A stretch of 64,000 bases of DNA from Desulforapulum autotrophicum. Lineage in GTDB: Bacteria; Desulfobacterota; Desulfobacteria; Desulfobacterales; Desulfolunaceae. Of this stretch, positions 1 to 8,020 are shown in pieces. A program made the position numbers and the translations under genes. Each line of letters opens with the position of its first letter. Positions within the stretch are counted from its first letter, which is position 1. The stretch is from NCBI GenBank assembly GCA_020723285.1, contig DYJE01000010.1:1-64000 (forward strand), in the 5' to 3' direction. The notes beneath the pieces are model-generated. The model had not been told where the DNA came from. It saw nothing but the letters and a program-made list of their open reading frames with translations, and did no database searches.

Positions 1-270
1 TTTAACACGCTGTTAATATTGCTTTATTAAAATTTGACTGTTCAACTTCAGTCAAGGCTCTTGATTTGATTATCTATGGATTCACCGGCAAAAGAAGATG
101 AATAAAGAAGCATCAAGAATATAAATATCGATATGAATGTTAATGATTTCATTAAATCTCCAATGTGCATTTATCGCAGCAAATGAGGAAGCACCATATT
201 TAATTTAAGATTAGTGTAACACCATCGTTTGAAATAAGTATGGTATCCTCAGAATTCTCTACAATCACTA

Positions 271-819
271 CTATTCTTCTTCACATCCTGTTTTGAAACA
301 CTTGATAGAATTATTTGATAACCCTGCTTTTTTTTCTAATATAATAGATTTCGAATCATTTTGATTGACAGTAATAGAGCAAGCATCGCACGACAAAGGA
401 AGCCATGAAGATTCATGATTACCTTCTGAAAGATTTATATATACTTGAAATATCTCTGGTTGAGCAAGATATTCAGGTATAGTGGTAATTTCAATTGATG
501 TACTTCCCTCACCCTTTTGAAATATGTCATATACGTTTTGAACATTATACCAATTCGGCATATTAAGACTGTTAAACCCGCAATAGACTATTCCATACTC
601 TGTTGACGACAAATTGTAATTAAAAGAAACAATAAAGGTTGTTTCGTCCCCTTCATTGACAACTCTTGGTTGTACTGATGTGATTTCAATATAATCTTCA
701 TAATCATGACTGTTATCATTACCATTTGATGAATCATTTTCACTCGGACTACAAGAAATCACCAAAACCAAAACTGCGCATAAACAAATCATTAAAAACG
801 AATAGCGAAATAATCTCAT
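271..819 (-). CDS. Predicted lipoprotein, AT-rich, function unknown
   Basis: This gene encodes about 182 residues of unknown function. The N-terminus has a basic start (MRLFRYS), a hydrophobic stretch and a lipobox ending in Cys23 (VISC), followed by a Ser/Asn/Asp-rich linker, so export and lipid anchoring are likely. The rest is polar and beta-rich with no family I recognise. I chose the ATG at 819 because GAGGAA sits seven bases before it; a start eight codons earlier lacks such a site. The gene is much more AT-rich than the core genes further right and lies beside transposon remnants, which suggests horizontal acquisition. Confidence 0.6.
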   Translation of the reverse strand: MRLFRYSFLMICLCAVLVLVISCSPSENDSSNGNDNSHDYEDYIEITSVQPRVVNEGDETTFIVSFNYNLSSTEYGIVYCGFNSLNMPNWYNVQNVYDIFQKGEGSTSIEITTIPEYLAQPEIFQVYINLSEGNHESSWLPLSCDACSITVNQNDSKSIILEKKAGLSNNSIKCFKTGCEEE

Positions 820-922
820 CGTAAATTCCTCATTTAATCCCAAATTATCATAAAGTTGGTGTCAAACCTTGATTAACGATAAATAAACATATCATATTAA
901 TTCCGTAATTCAGGTAATTCCT

Positions 923-1207
923 AATTCCGTGGCACCTTACTTAATTTTAAGGTTTGGTCCAGGTTTTTTAGGCCTATGTGTCCGGCCGAATCGCCTCTCA
1001 ATCATACCTCAAACACGATTCCGACATCAGTTCAAGATACGCCTGATAATCATTTTCATTGAAAAATGTCTGCTGATGCCTGAACCATACTGGGTGACGT
1101 GGTGCGGAAATCCCGGAGCCACTGTTCGTGATGGTCGTGCCACAGTGAACCACTACTCACATATGTCACTTTTCAAATCAATAATTAAGTGTGGTGTCCA
1201 CGGAATT
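923..1207. mobile_element. Deletion derivative (MITE-like) of a REP-associated/IS200-type element
   Basis: The ends at 923-946 and 1183-1207 form an inverted repeat of about 25 bases with two mismatches and one indel; each begins AATTCCGTGG reading inward. Between them, on the minus strand, lie the N-terminal and C-terminal coding ends of a Y1 (REP-associated tyrosine) transposase with the middle missing. The element is therefore a non-autonomous, internally deleted copy. A related end motif (GGTGTTCCCGGAATTC) recurs near 4614-4629. Confidence 0.7.
937..1143 (-). pseudogene. REP-associated tyrosine transposase, internally deleted and frameshifted
   Basis: Reading the minus strand from the GTG at 1143 gives VARPSRTVAPGFPHHVTQYG, matching the conserved start of Y1_Tnp/RAYT proteins (PRxxRxVxPGxPHHVTQRGN). 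After a frame change comes TFFNENDYQAYLELMSE, the next conserved block, then a stop at 998-1000. In another frame the stretch GRTHRPKKPGPNLKIK followed by a stop at 937-939 resembles the basic C-terminal tail of the family. The central domain with the catalytic HUH and tyrosine residues is missing, so no active transposase is made. Confidence 0.7.
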
Positions 1208-1284
1208 CTGGTTTAAATATTGATTCGTGAATACATGAAAACAAAATAAATTGCAGGTTCCAGGCATCCATGTGGACCATGTAT

Positions 1285-1836
1285 TTAAAGCCGCGGATTC
1301 TGACAGACATGGAGATGCAAGCCGGACTCTCCGTCCTTACCCTCAAACGAAAAACCGCAGCGGGACAGAACGTTGGCCGAGGCCAGATTCCCAGGCACTG
1401 TATGGGCGATAACCCTTTTCACCCTGGGATCTCTGAAAGCGTTCGAGACCAGCATCACGGCAAGCTCCGTGGCATAACCGGAGTTCCGCCGGGAAGGCAT
1501 GATGGAAAAACCGATTTCCACCGTACCGTCATCCTCCGGCGGGCCGAAGTACCCCCCTGCCCCGACCAGCATGGAGGGCCGGGACGCATTGCCACGCAAA
1601 ACGCCATACCACACAAGCCATCCAGCCAAACCGTTTCCCCCTTCTTTCAAGAGATCCCGGAAAAATTCCTGGGCGTTCCGGTCATAATCTCCAGGAGGCC
1701 ACCCAGGTTCCACATGGACACCCAGAAGATCCGCCAGCCCTTCCGGCCCCTCCAGTTCGGCACAGACGTGCTCAAGGGAGGCCGGAATCAGATCCAGCCG
1801 TTCGCTTACCATCTTCCGGGTCGTTGCCCCATCCAT
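1285..1836 (-). CDS. GNAT-family N-acetyltransferase (RimJ/RimL-like)
   Basis: The gene encodes a protein of about 183 residues in the GNAT superfamily, which transfers acetyl groups from acetyl-CoA to amines. The N-terminal SERLDLIPAS is the usual RimJ/RimL-type beta strand. EIGFSIMPSRRNSGYATE carries the acetyl-CoA pyrophosphate loop (R-N-S-G-Y-A), and the later SANVLSRCGFSFEG is the typical closing motif. The substrate is unknown. I prefer the ATG at 1836, preceded by GGAG, over an in-frame ATG at 1872 that lacks a ribosome site. The codon use is GC-rich, like the core genes and unlike the flanking lipoprotein genes. Confidence 0.8.
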   Translation of the reverse strand: MDGATTRKMVSERLDLIPASLEHVCAELEGPEGLADLLGVHVEPGWPPGDYDRNAQEFFRDLLKEGGNGLAGWLVWYGVLRGNASRPSMLVGAGGYFGPPEDDGTVEIGFSIMPSRRNSGYATELAVMLVSNAFRDPRVKRVIAHTVPGNLASANVLSRCGFSFEGKDGESGLHLHVCQNPRL

Positions 1837-2008
1837 CGTTTCTCCTACCCGGCCTGTGTCTTTCACATTCATCCATTATTCACCATTCCGCTCATCGCCT
1901 TTCCGCCCGGTTTTTGATTGAAACCTTATTTACACCTGGGATTAAATTTTATATATATTCATACTTGCCCATGAAAGTGTCAACCATAAGCATCCGGGCC
2001 GGATATCT

Positions 2009-2254
2009 TTGATTCAGGGAATGGTGTTAAAGCATATGCCAATCGATTTTCGTGATAAATGCCTCCAGCGGAGGATTAAAGTCCGAAATGAATTCCGTAA
2101 ATACCTGCCCATGTATGACAACATAAACGATATCATAGATACGGCCCTTGAGCTGATCGAACTCGAAAAACAATCTCCCATACTCTACAAAAAAGCCATG
2201 GATAACATCAAATATGACTATTACAAAAACTACCAACCCGACTGGAGTGCCTGA
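2009..2254 (+). CDS. Small hypothetical protein, doubtful
   Basis: This is an open frame of up to 81 residues (internal start possible at 2024) rich in charged residues and predicted helical, e.g. NINDIIDTALELIELEKQ. I recognise no family and see no strong ribosome site (only CAGGGA close to the start). It sits in a stretch full of gene remnants, so it may be a fragment of a lost gene. Confidence 0.3.
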   Translation: MIQGMVLKHMPIDFRDKCLQRRIKVRNEFRKYLPMYDNINDIIDTALELIELEKQSPILYKKAMDNIKYDYYKNYQPDWSA

Positions 2255-2259
2255 CCTGA

Positions 2260-2484
2260 CAGCTTATCTTTGACGAATACCTGTATCAACCCCTCCCCAA
2301 AGAAGACGGCTCATCCACCGGCACGGGTGTCATCATCACCCGGAACGCCCAGGTCTCCATCCTGGACATCCACAACCGCATACCATCCATCGTGGCCATG
2401 GACCGAATCAATGTATTCAGTTATGAGAAGAGCTTAAGCGTGTTAGCTTTGGACGTTTCAATAAAGCTGTCATGTAATCATTGA
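2260..2484 (+). pseudogene. Gene remnant without a start codon
   Basis: An open stretch bounded by stop codons reads QLIFDEYLYQPLPKEDGSS, then TGTGVIITRNAQVSILDIHN and RIPSIVAMDRINVF. It looks like real protein in composition and codon use but has no suitable start codon near its beginning. I do not recognise the family. The likeliest reading is a truncated gene left by rearrangement between the acetyltransferase and the dehydrogenase. Confidence 0.4.
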
Positions 2485-2534
2485 CCTGTCTTCCAATTGT
2501 TCTTTTATTTTTTTCTGGAATGGCTTCTATTGTA

Positions 2535-2563
2535 TTGACAGCTCTTTAAAGTTTACGTAAACG
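2535..2563 (+). promoter_or_regulatory. Candidate promoter and operator for hbd
   Basis: TTGACA (2535-2540) is followed by the perfect 12-base palindrome GTTTACGTAAAC (2551-2562), which overlaps the expected -10 position (TAAACG, 17-base spacing). A second short palindrome (GTTAAC) follows. Such an arrangement suits repression of the dehydrogenase by a dimeric regulator. The -10 match is poor, so the promoter itself is uncertain. Confidence 0.4.
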
Positions 2564-2625
2564 TTAACAACAAAGATCATTTCACCGGAAATTCCGGTTA
2601 ATACTTTTAAAATAGGGGAAAAATT

Positions 2626-3471
2626 ATGGTTGCGTTTAAAAAAGTCGGCGTTGTGGGTGCCGGGATGATGGGGGCTGAAATTGCTCTCTGTTGTGCAACG
2701 GCGGGGATGGATGTTCTGATGAAGGAGATCAGCCAGGAACTTGCTGACAAGGGTAAAAAGACGATTGATAAAATCCTTTCCAAATCGGTCGAAAAGGGAA
2801 AACTCGACGCAGCGGAAAAAGAGGCGATTTTAGGGCGAGTAACCCCACAGGCATCAAACGATGGTTTTGAAGACGTTGATATCGTCATAGAAGCTATTCT
2901 TGAAGTGATCGATATCAAACAGAATCTCTTCAAAGAACTCCATGCCGTCTGCAAACCGGATTGTCTTTTCGCATCAAACACCTCGTCCATTTCAATCACT
3001 AAACTGGCCTCAGCCGCGCGGCCCGAGCAGTTCATTGGGCTTCACTTTTTCTCACCCGCATCGATCATGAAACTCGTTGAAGTGATCCCCGGTCTCATGA
3101 CCGCCCAGGAAACTGTGGACATGTCCTTAGCGTTCTGCGAGGCGATCGGCAAGAAACCGGTCAAGGTTCGAAATGTGGAAGGATTTGTGGTCAACCGGAT
3201 CCTGCTTGCCATGATGAATGAAGCATACAGGCTTTTAGATGAAGGTGTCGCAACCATCGAGGATATTGACACAGCCTGCATGCTCGGCCTCGGCCATCCG
3301 GTTGGCCCCTTCCGTCTCAGTGACAACATAAGCCTCGACCTTCTGTCAAAAGTTTTCGACATCCTGAATGACGCCTACGGCGACCGTTTCAAAGCTCCAG
3401 GCATCTTCCGTGAGCACCTGGACGCCGGGCGGATAGGCAGGAAAGCAGGAAAAGGGTGGTACGATTATTAG
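2626..3471 (+). CDS. hbd: 3-hydroxybutyryl-CoA dehydrogenase
   Basis: The 281-residue product should be a soluble NAD(P)-dependent enzyme interconverting acetoacetyl-CoA and 3-hydroxybutyryl-CoA, a step of butyrate formation or oxidation. [14 protein letters not shown] near residue 7 is the Rossmann GxGxxG motif. [15 protein letters not shown] carries the catalytic His (about residue 140) and Glu, and DNISLDLL near the C-terminus is the substrate-side helix. The length is normal and the ending GWYDY is typical, so the gene is intact. GGGGAA precedes the ATG. It stands alone among remnants: a chemoreceptor fragment begins immediately after its stop codon on the other strand. Confidence 0.9.
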   Translation: MVAFKKVGVVGAGMMGAEIALCCATAGMDVLMKEISQELADKGKKTIDKILSKSVEKGKLDAAEKEAILGRVTPQASNDGFEDVDIVIEAILEVIDIKQNLFKELHAVCKPDCLFASNTSSISITKLASAARPEQFIGLHFFSPASIMKLVEVIPGLMTAQETVDMSLAFCEAIGKKPVKVRNVEGFVVNRILLAMMNEAYRLLDEGVATIEDIDTACMLGLGHPVGPFRLSDNISLDLLSKVFDILNDAYGDRFKAPGIFREHLDAGRIGRKAGKGWYDY

Positions 3472-3472
3472 A

Positions 3473-3702
3473 GTGTCTGTAGCCGTTGGGGCTTGCTTTG
3501 CAAGCTCCTCGATCTCTTTTGCAACACCAGCAAAGCCCTTCCCGGCTTCTCCGGCTGATGCGGCTTCTATGGTGGCATTCAATGAGAGCAGATTGGTTTG
3601 TGCCGATATATTTGTTATTGTTTCATTAACATTTCCGATTTCTTTCGCCGCCATCTCCAATTCTTTCATGGCTGAGTCACCGGAATTCAACAAATCGCGT
3701 CC
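3473..3702 (-). pseudogene. Methyl-accepting chemotaxis protein, signalling-domain fragment
   Basis: Read on the minus strand, this gives the hairpin tip and flank of an MCP signalling domain: [20 protein letters not shown], then [20 protein letters not shown] and LAKQ. Only about 70 residues remain. The homology ends at the hbd stop codon, and upstream it runs into unrelated sequence with no start codon or membrane part. It is a dead fragment left by recombination. Confidence 0.85.
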
Positions 3703-3735
3703 CAGGAAGGTGTGCCGGAGGCAAAGATTACAAAA

Positions 3736-4245
3736 TCAAATGAACCGCGAATTTTTTTTCCTGAATCGCAATTCGCATTTTTTGTCGCCCCTGGCGATAG
3801 TTTTTGGAAGTTCAAACATCGCGCCGTATGTTTCGGCAATTCCCCGGTCACCGCACATCGCGATGTCACAGAGTTTTTCTATCTGCTCACCCGTGCAATT
3901 CTGTTTTTGCCATGCTTTGACCAGAGGACAATAATAAAAATCGATTTCAAGATTGTTTTCATCGCTTTTTATTATCTTCATTTCGAAAACTATCCGGGCC
4001 GCAATACCGAACAAGGCTCTTTTTAAACCGTTTAAACTATCTGTTTTCCCTTTTTTTAAAAGATTCCCCCCCTGGTAAAAACCACACCGTTTTATGGCAT
4101 CTCGCATTGTATCTTCATACGGAATGCCTTTTTTATCGGCCTCATCCATGATGAAATACAACCATAACGCCCGATGTTCCAATAAACCCCGGATTGAATT
4201 GACAACCGGATTATTTATTCTGGCCTCGTTTTCTATACAGCGCAT
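3736..4245 (-). CDS. ATC hydrolase-like family protein (L-2-amino-thiazoline-4-carboxylate hydrolase-like)
   Basis: The product has 169 residues and resembles the ATC_hydrolase family. LEIDFYYCPLVKAWQKQ, the following CDIAMCGDRGIAET and the ending ARGDKKCELRFRK fit the conserved C-terminal half of that family. The founding member opens a thiazoline ring during cysteine synthesis, but most relatives are uncharacterised, so the substrate is not known. The start at 4245 has GGAGG five bases upstream. An open extension to 4332 looks non-coding. Its flanks are remnants on both sides. Confidence 0.65.
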   Translation of the reverse strand: MRCIENEARINNPVVNSIRGLLEHRALWLYFIMDEADKKGIPYEDTMRDAIKRCGFYQGGNLLKKGKTDSLNGLKRALFGIAARIVFEMKIIKSDENNLEIDFYYCPLVKAWQKQNCTGEQIEKLCDIAMCGDRGIAETYGAMFELPKTIARGDKKCELRFRKKNSRFI

Positions 4246-4627
4246 CTTGCCTCCATTCATGAGCCGGTTCGTCGACTGGTTGTTTTGCGGCACTTTGTTG
4301 CGTAAACAGGATCGGAGTACCTGATGAATCAATCAGAATCGGACCTTTTTGACAAGCATTATCACCATCAGCAGGCCTTGGCATCCTGCTGACCCTGGCC
4401 ACCGGCACGGGAGATTTCTGGGTTGTCAGTCGGGGCTCCATCGAAACCATCGTAAGCGTGGTTCGTGAACAAAAGAAACAGTTAATATCAAGGAATTCCC
4501 CGACCCCGGAATTCTCATCGAAATTCCCATGAGCAATACAGGAATGTAGGTCAAACATTGATTATTGATTATTATGATTAAATCACAATTCGATGTTTGA
4601 CCCCAATGCCGTTGGTGTTCCCGGAAT
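4246..4627. other. Gene-free stretch with coding debris and inverted repeats
   Basis: No intact gene is visible. On the plus strand 4353-4532 is open and reads AGLGILLTLATGTGDFWVV, possibly debris of a GHKL-type ATPase (weak). The sequences 4549-4560 and 4591-4602 form an inverted repeat (GGTCAAACAT/ATGTTTGACC) around an AT-rich 30-base centre. The stretch GGTGTTCCCGGAATTC at 4614-4629 resembles the end of the REP-associated element at 923-1207. Confidence 0.4.
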
Positions 4628-5425
4628 TCATAAGTCACTTGGAATAATATTGGTCAGCCTGCGTTTATATCCAGTCGCCCAAAAAGTTGATTTATCATTA
4701 ATTTCATAAACGTCTATCATGTTTAGATTGCTTAATGTAATACCTATCCATTTTAACTTATCTTCATTGAAAAATAGTCTAAGATCATACGATGTTTCAT
4801 AAGTTAGATCTGCCGATGTTTCATAAGTTAGATCTGCCGATGTTTCATAAGTTAAATCTTCTCCACTGTAAAAGAGAGAGAAAAAATCCTGGTCTTGTGA
4901 ATTTATTTCATGATTATACAACTCAAACCCAACCCTATAACGACTTACATTTTCAATTGGCCTCCAAGATATAGAATATGTATTAGAAAAATTTTCGCTA
5001 CCCGTTGGGGGAAAATCAGGGTTTGTTATAAACTCAGGCGGTGTTAATTCTGGGATTGTCAATTGAACGTCTTTAACGGAAAATCTACTGTTATAAATTG
5101 ATAGTCTAACAGTATCACCCGTATGAAAAGAACCGATTCCGGATTTATAAAATACTACTTGTGATTTATCATGATAATATGTGGCAGGAATTCGAGTATT
5201 ATTAATAAAAATAGCTGTATCTGATAAATCAATTCCCAATGAATTATTCAGATAGCATGTGGCACCAAAAACATTGGAGTTATTTTCTATCGGCCAGTCC
5301 TCATCTGGAGAAACAATGCACGTTAAATAAATTGTCGACATATCAAAATCAAAATTGTTTTTGTTGTGGTCACAACCACAAAAATGAACCACGGCCAAGC
5401 TTAATGCAAAAATGATCAATCTCAT
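4628..5425 (-). CDS. Predicted lipoprotein with an internal octapeptide repeat
   Basis: This AT-rich gene encodes about 265 residues of unknown function. A signal peptide starts MRLIIFALSLAVVHF and ends at a Cys pair (Cys16/Cys18) suited to lipidation. The middle resembles a fibronectin-like fold (SISWRPIENVSRYRVGFELY). Near the C-terminus the octapeptide DLTYETSA is repeated three times, the last copy changed. The start is uncertain: an upstream ATG at 5443 is possible and neither has a strong ribosome site. Composition and position, with another lipoprotein at 271-819, suggest acquired DNA. Confidence 0.6.
   Translation of the reverse strand: MRLIIFALSLAVVHFCGCDHNKNNFDFDMSTIYLTCIVSPDEDWPIENNSNVFGATCYLNNSLGIDLSDTAIFINNTRIPATYYHDKSQVVFYKSGIGSFHTGDTVRLSIYNSRFSVKDVQLTIPELTPPEFITNPDFPPTGSENFSNTYSISWRPIENVSRYRVGFELYNHEINSQDQDFFSLFYSGEDLTYETSADLTYETSADLTYETSYDLRLFFNEDKLKWIGITLSNLNMIDVYEINDKSTFWATGYKRRLTNIIPSDL
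4791..4862. repeat. Tandem 24-base repeat, three units
   Basis: Three consecutive 24-base units begin GATGTTTCATAAGTTA at 4791, 4815 and 4839. The first two are identical and the third differs at three places near its end. They lie inside the lipoprotein gene. Because the unit is a multiple of three, changes in copy number would lengthen or shorten the protein without a frameshift. Confidence 0.9.
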
Positions 5426-5542
5426 TGTAATAGGTTTTTCCATATTTATTTTGAGGCCGTAAACAGAATCGGGAAGATTATCCATAACCATGACCAATCA
5501 GGCAAATAACAAAAAACAGTGACCAAGACAGTGACCAAACAG

Positions 5543-5582
5543 AAACAGGGTTTTACAGCCTATACCGTAAAACCCTGTTTTT
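5543..5582. terminator. Strong stem-loop, probable tRNA terminator
   Basis: AAACAGGGTTTTAC (5543-5556) pairs perfectly with GTAAAACCCTGTTT (5567-5580) across a ten-base loop. It lies directly beyond the 3' end of tRNA-Leu. The T-run is better on the plus strand (TTTTTATTATT); on the minus strand the stem is followed by TTTCTGTTT. It can probably act in both directions. Confidence 0.75.
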
Positions 5583-5587
5583 ATTAT

Positions 5588-5672
5588 TGGTACCGAAGAA
5601 GGGACTTGAACCCCCACGCCTCACGGCACTAGATCCTAAGTCTAGCGTGTCTACCAATTCCACCACTTCGGC
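5588..5672 (-). tRNA. tRNA-Leu (anticodon UAG)
   Basis: The minus strand folds as a class II tRNA of 85 bases including an encoded CCA. The acceptor stem GCCGAAG pairs with CTTCGGT (one G-U). The anticodon stem-loop GCTAGAC-TTAG-GATCTAG gives anticodon UAG, reading CUA leucine codons. The variable arm (TGCCGTGAGGCG) is long, as expected for leucine, and the T-arm has GGGGGTTCAAGTCCC. A consensus promoter lies just upstream. Confidence 0.95.
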
Positions 5673-5718
5673 ATTGGACAAAAAAATATGTAAATGATTT
5701 CAGCATTTAAACCAGTGT

Positions 5719-5747
5719 CATATACGTGGTTTAGCAGGTGTTGTCAA
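5719..5747 (-). promoter_or_regulatory. Sigma-70 promoter of tRNA-Leu
   Basis: On the minus strand TTGACA (5742-5747) and TATATG (5719-5724) are separated by exactly 17 bases, placing transcription start about 40 bases before the mature tRNA. The -35 is perfect and the -10 is close to consensus. Confidence 0.8.
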
Positions 5748-5784
5748 GACGGTTTTTGTCACCGGGTTCAATGAACACAGGGAT

Positions 5785-7707
5785 TCAGGCGTTTACAACG
5801 GCATCGAGAACGCGCCGCACGGCTTCAGCCAGATCGCGCTTCACGATGGGCTTGAATATCAGTTCATGGATACCCGATTCACGAACCAGGGTTTCGGATA
5901 TCCTTTCGCTGAAACCTGTGCCGATGATCACCTTCATGGTTGGCGTCATGGCCAGGATCTGCTCCGCAAGCCGCAGACCGTTCATGTCCGGCATGTTCAT
6001 GTCGGTGATCAGCAGGTCAAAATCATCGGGCGACGTCTGGTAAAGCTCAAGGGCGGCCAGTGAATCCGATACCGCGATCACACGATAACCCAGAGAAGAA
6101 AGCATGGTATCCATCAGCTCGGCCAGCGCCTTTTCATCATCCACCAGAAGGATTCGTTCATTCCCTCCCGGAATCGGCCGGTCAATGGCCTGTTCCTGTT
6201 CGACCGACGGGTCAGCCACAGGAAAAAACACCTTGATGGTGGTGCCTCTTCCTGGCTCACTGTAGACCAGAATCTGACCGTCATGGGTTTTGACAATGCC
6301 ATGAACCACGGAAAGCCCCATACCCGTTCCGACCCCCTCCCCCTTGGTTGTGAAAAACGGTTCAAACATGCGGTCGCGGATTTCATGATTCATTCCGTGA
6401 CCGGTGTCGCTGACCATCAGTTTCACGTATTTTCCCTGGGGCATGCCAAGAAAACGTTTGGCGAATTCCGGATCCACATCGATATCCCGAAGCTCAACGG
6501 TCAGCTCTCCCTTGTCCATATCCAGCATAGCGTGGGCGGAATTGGAGCAGAGATTCATCACCACCTGGTGGATCTGCGTGGCATCGGCATAGATTCTGGA
6601 TGACGATTCCAGAGTCTCGACAATACGGATGGACGTCGGCAGCGTGGCCCGGATCAGCTTCAGCGTTTCCCTGACCACCCCACGAATCATGATGGTTTTC
6701 TTCTGCTCGGTGTTCTTACGGCAGAACGTCAGAATCTGGCTCACCAGGTCCTTAGCCCGGCTTCCCGCTTCGAAAATCCGCTGAATGTTTTTATGGAGAC
6801 TCCCTCCCGCTTCGGTCATTTCAAGGGACATTTCCGCAAAACCATTGATGGCAAAAAGGATATTATTGAAATCATGGGCGATTCCACCGGCCAGGGTGCC
6901 TATGGCTTCCAGTTTCTGGGACTGCCGCAACTGTTTTTCAATCCGTTCCCGCGCTTTTTCAGACTCCTTGAGGGCCGTGATATCCTGCACCGTTCCAATA
7001 CTTCTGAGCGGCCTGTTGCTGTCATCCCGTTCCGTTTTCCCACGCTCATTGACGTATTTGATGCGGCCGTCTTTCATCCTGAGCCTGTGAACCACGTCGT
7101 ATGGGGTGTCGTTCGCAACTGAATCTCTATAAGCCTGATCCACCATGTCCCGGTCATCGGGATGGATCAGATCCAGAAACGTTTCATAGGATGCTGAAAA
7201 TTTTAAAGGGTCCATATCGAATATCCGAAAGATTTCTTCAGACCAGCTGAGCTTTTGGCTGATCAAATCCAGCTCCCAGTGCCCGATATGGGCGATTTCC
7301 TGAGCTTCGCGATACAAAAACTCGCTGTGTTTCAATGCGGTTTCAAATTCTCTCCGCTCCGTGTTTTCATGTCCCGACACCACGATCCAGGATAAATCCG
7401 AAGCGCTGAAAACCCCCGAAGACAGCACATAAGACTGAACATCGCCCGAAGCGCAGATCAGATCCGCCTCAATCCCCAAAAACCAGGACCGGTCGTTTGG
7501 TATGACCCATCGGATGTCGCGGCCGTCAGATCCTTTGAAGCATTCCAGATCCGTTAACGCTTTTCCGATAAAAAAAGCCTCGTCATACCCCGATTTCATG
7601 CAAAACGAAGCATTCACCCGGAATATCACTCCGTTTTCCCGGTCTGCGAGAAACAGAGCGCACGGTGAAAAAAGAAGCGCGCGTATGGTGTTTTCTTTTT
7701 CGTCCAT
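5785..7707 (-). CDS. Hybrid sensor histidine kinase (PAS-PAS-HisKA-HATPase-REC)
   Basis: The 640-residue protein has no membrane segment and is probably cytoplasmic. A first PAS-like region (residues 1-110) is followed by a clear PAS/PAC domain (about 120-245; VVHRLRMKDGRIKYVNERGK). The phospho-accepting His is in AGGIAHDFNNIL (about 275). The ATPase domain shows the N-box region VVMNLCSNSAHAM and G-boxes DTGHGM and GTGMGLSVVHGI. A C-terminal receiver domain begins RILLVDDE with phospho-acceptor Asp in LLITDMNMPDMNG. No response-regulator gene is adjacent, so the downstream partner is unknown. The start has AAGGA upstream. Confidence 0.9.
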   Translation of the reverse strand: MDEKENTIRALLFSPCALFLADRENGVIFRVNASFCMKSGYDEAFFIGKALTDLECFKGSDGRDIRWVIPNDRSWFLGIEADLICASGDVQSYVLSSGVFSASDLSWIVVSGHENTERREFETALKHSEFLYREAQEIAHIGHWELDLISQKLSWSEEIFRIFDMDPLKFSASYETFLDLIHPDDRDMVDQAYRDSVANDTPYDVVHRLRMKDGRIKYVNERGKTERDDSNRPLRSIGTVQDITALKESEKARERIEKQLRQSQKLEAIGTLAGGIAHDFNNILFAINGFAEMSLEMTEAGGSLHKNIQRIFEAGSRAKDLVSQILTFCRKNTEQKKTIMIRGVVRETLKLIRATLPTSIRIVETLESSSRIYADATQIHQVVMNLCSNSAHAMLDMDKGELTVELRDIDVDPEFAKRFLGMPQGKYVKLMVSDTGHGMNHEIRDRMFEPFFTTKGEGVGTGMGLSVVHGIVKTHDGQILVYSEPGRGTTIKVFFPVADPSVEQEQAIDRPIPGGNERILLVDDEKALAELMDTMLSSLGYRVIAVSDSLAALELYQTSPDDFDLLITDMNMPDMNGLRLAEQILAMTPTMKVIIGTGFSERISETLVRESGIHELIFKPIVKRDLAEAVRRVLDAVVNA

Positions 7708-7827
7708 GAAGAATCCTTAAAAAAAATTTCAACCATATTATCACAGCCTCACATCTCATCCAATGCTTTTCACCTTCATGGCCTAATAATCTTGTTCCGC
7801 GTCACGATCATGACGCACATCTGTGGA

Positions 7828-7856
7828 TTGACACATTTTACCAGATCATGTAATGT
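7828..7856 (+). promoter_or_regulatory. Sigma-70 promoter for the radical SAM/NIPSNAP pair
   Basis: TTGACA (7828-7833) and TAATGT (7851-7856) are spaced by 17 bases. The predicted leader to the ATG at 8021 is about 155 bases. The rest of the 313-base gap (7708-8020) between the divergent kinase gene and this operon shows no gene. Confidence 0.6.
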
Positions 7857-8020
7857 TCGTGAATCATATCGTGAATAGCTCAGACGCTGATACAGCCTCA
7901 TCATCCTGAAAACATCATCCTGGTTCATCGCCTGTTCTGAAAGGCTTTCAGTGCAACATCCTGACTTGTGACGACCCTTTTCAAGCCATCTTCATACTTT
8001 ATGAACGAAAGGAGAAGATC

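Noticed and set aside
929-1216. Plus-strand open frame across the REP-associated element
   Set aside because: The minus strand carries the recognisable transposase pieces, so this frame is a shadow.
4353-4532. Histidine-kinase ATPase gene
   Set aside because: Only about 60 codons are open, there is no start codon and the resemblance to GHKL motifs is weak, so it is listed only as debris.
5500-5672. Possible integrated island ending in tRNA-Leu
   Set aside because: No integrase is present and no duplicated tRNA 3' end was seen in 1-5580. The nearby direct repeat ACAGTGACCAA is too short to call an attachment site.
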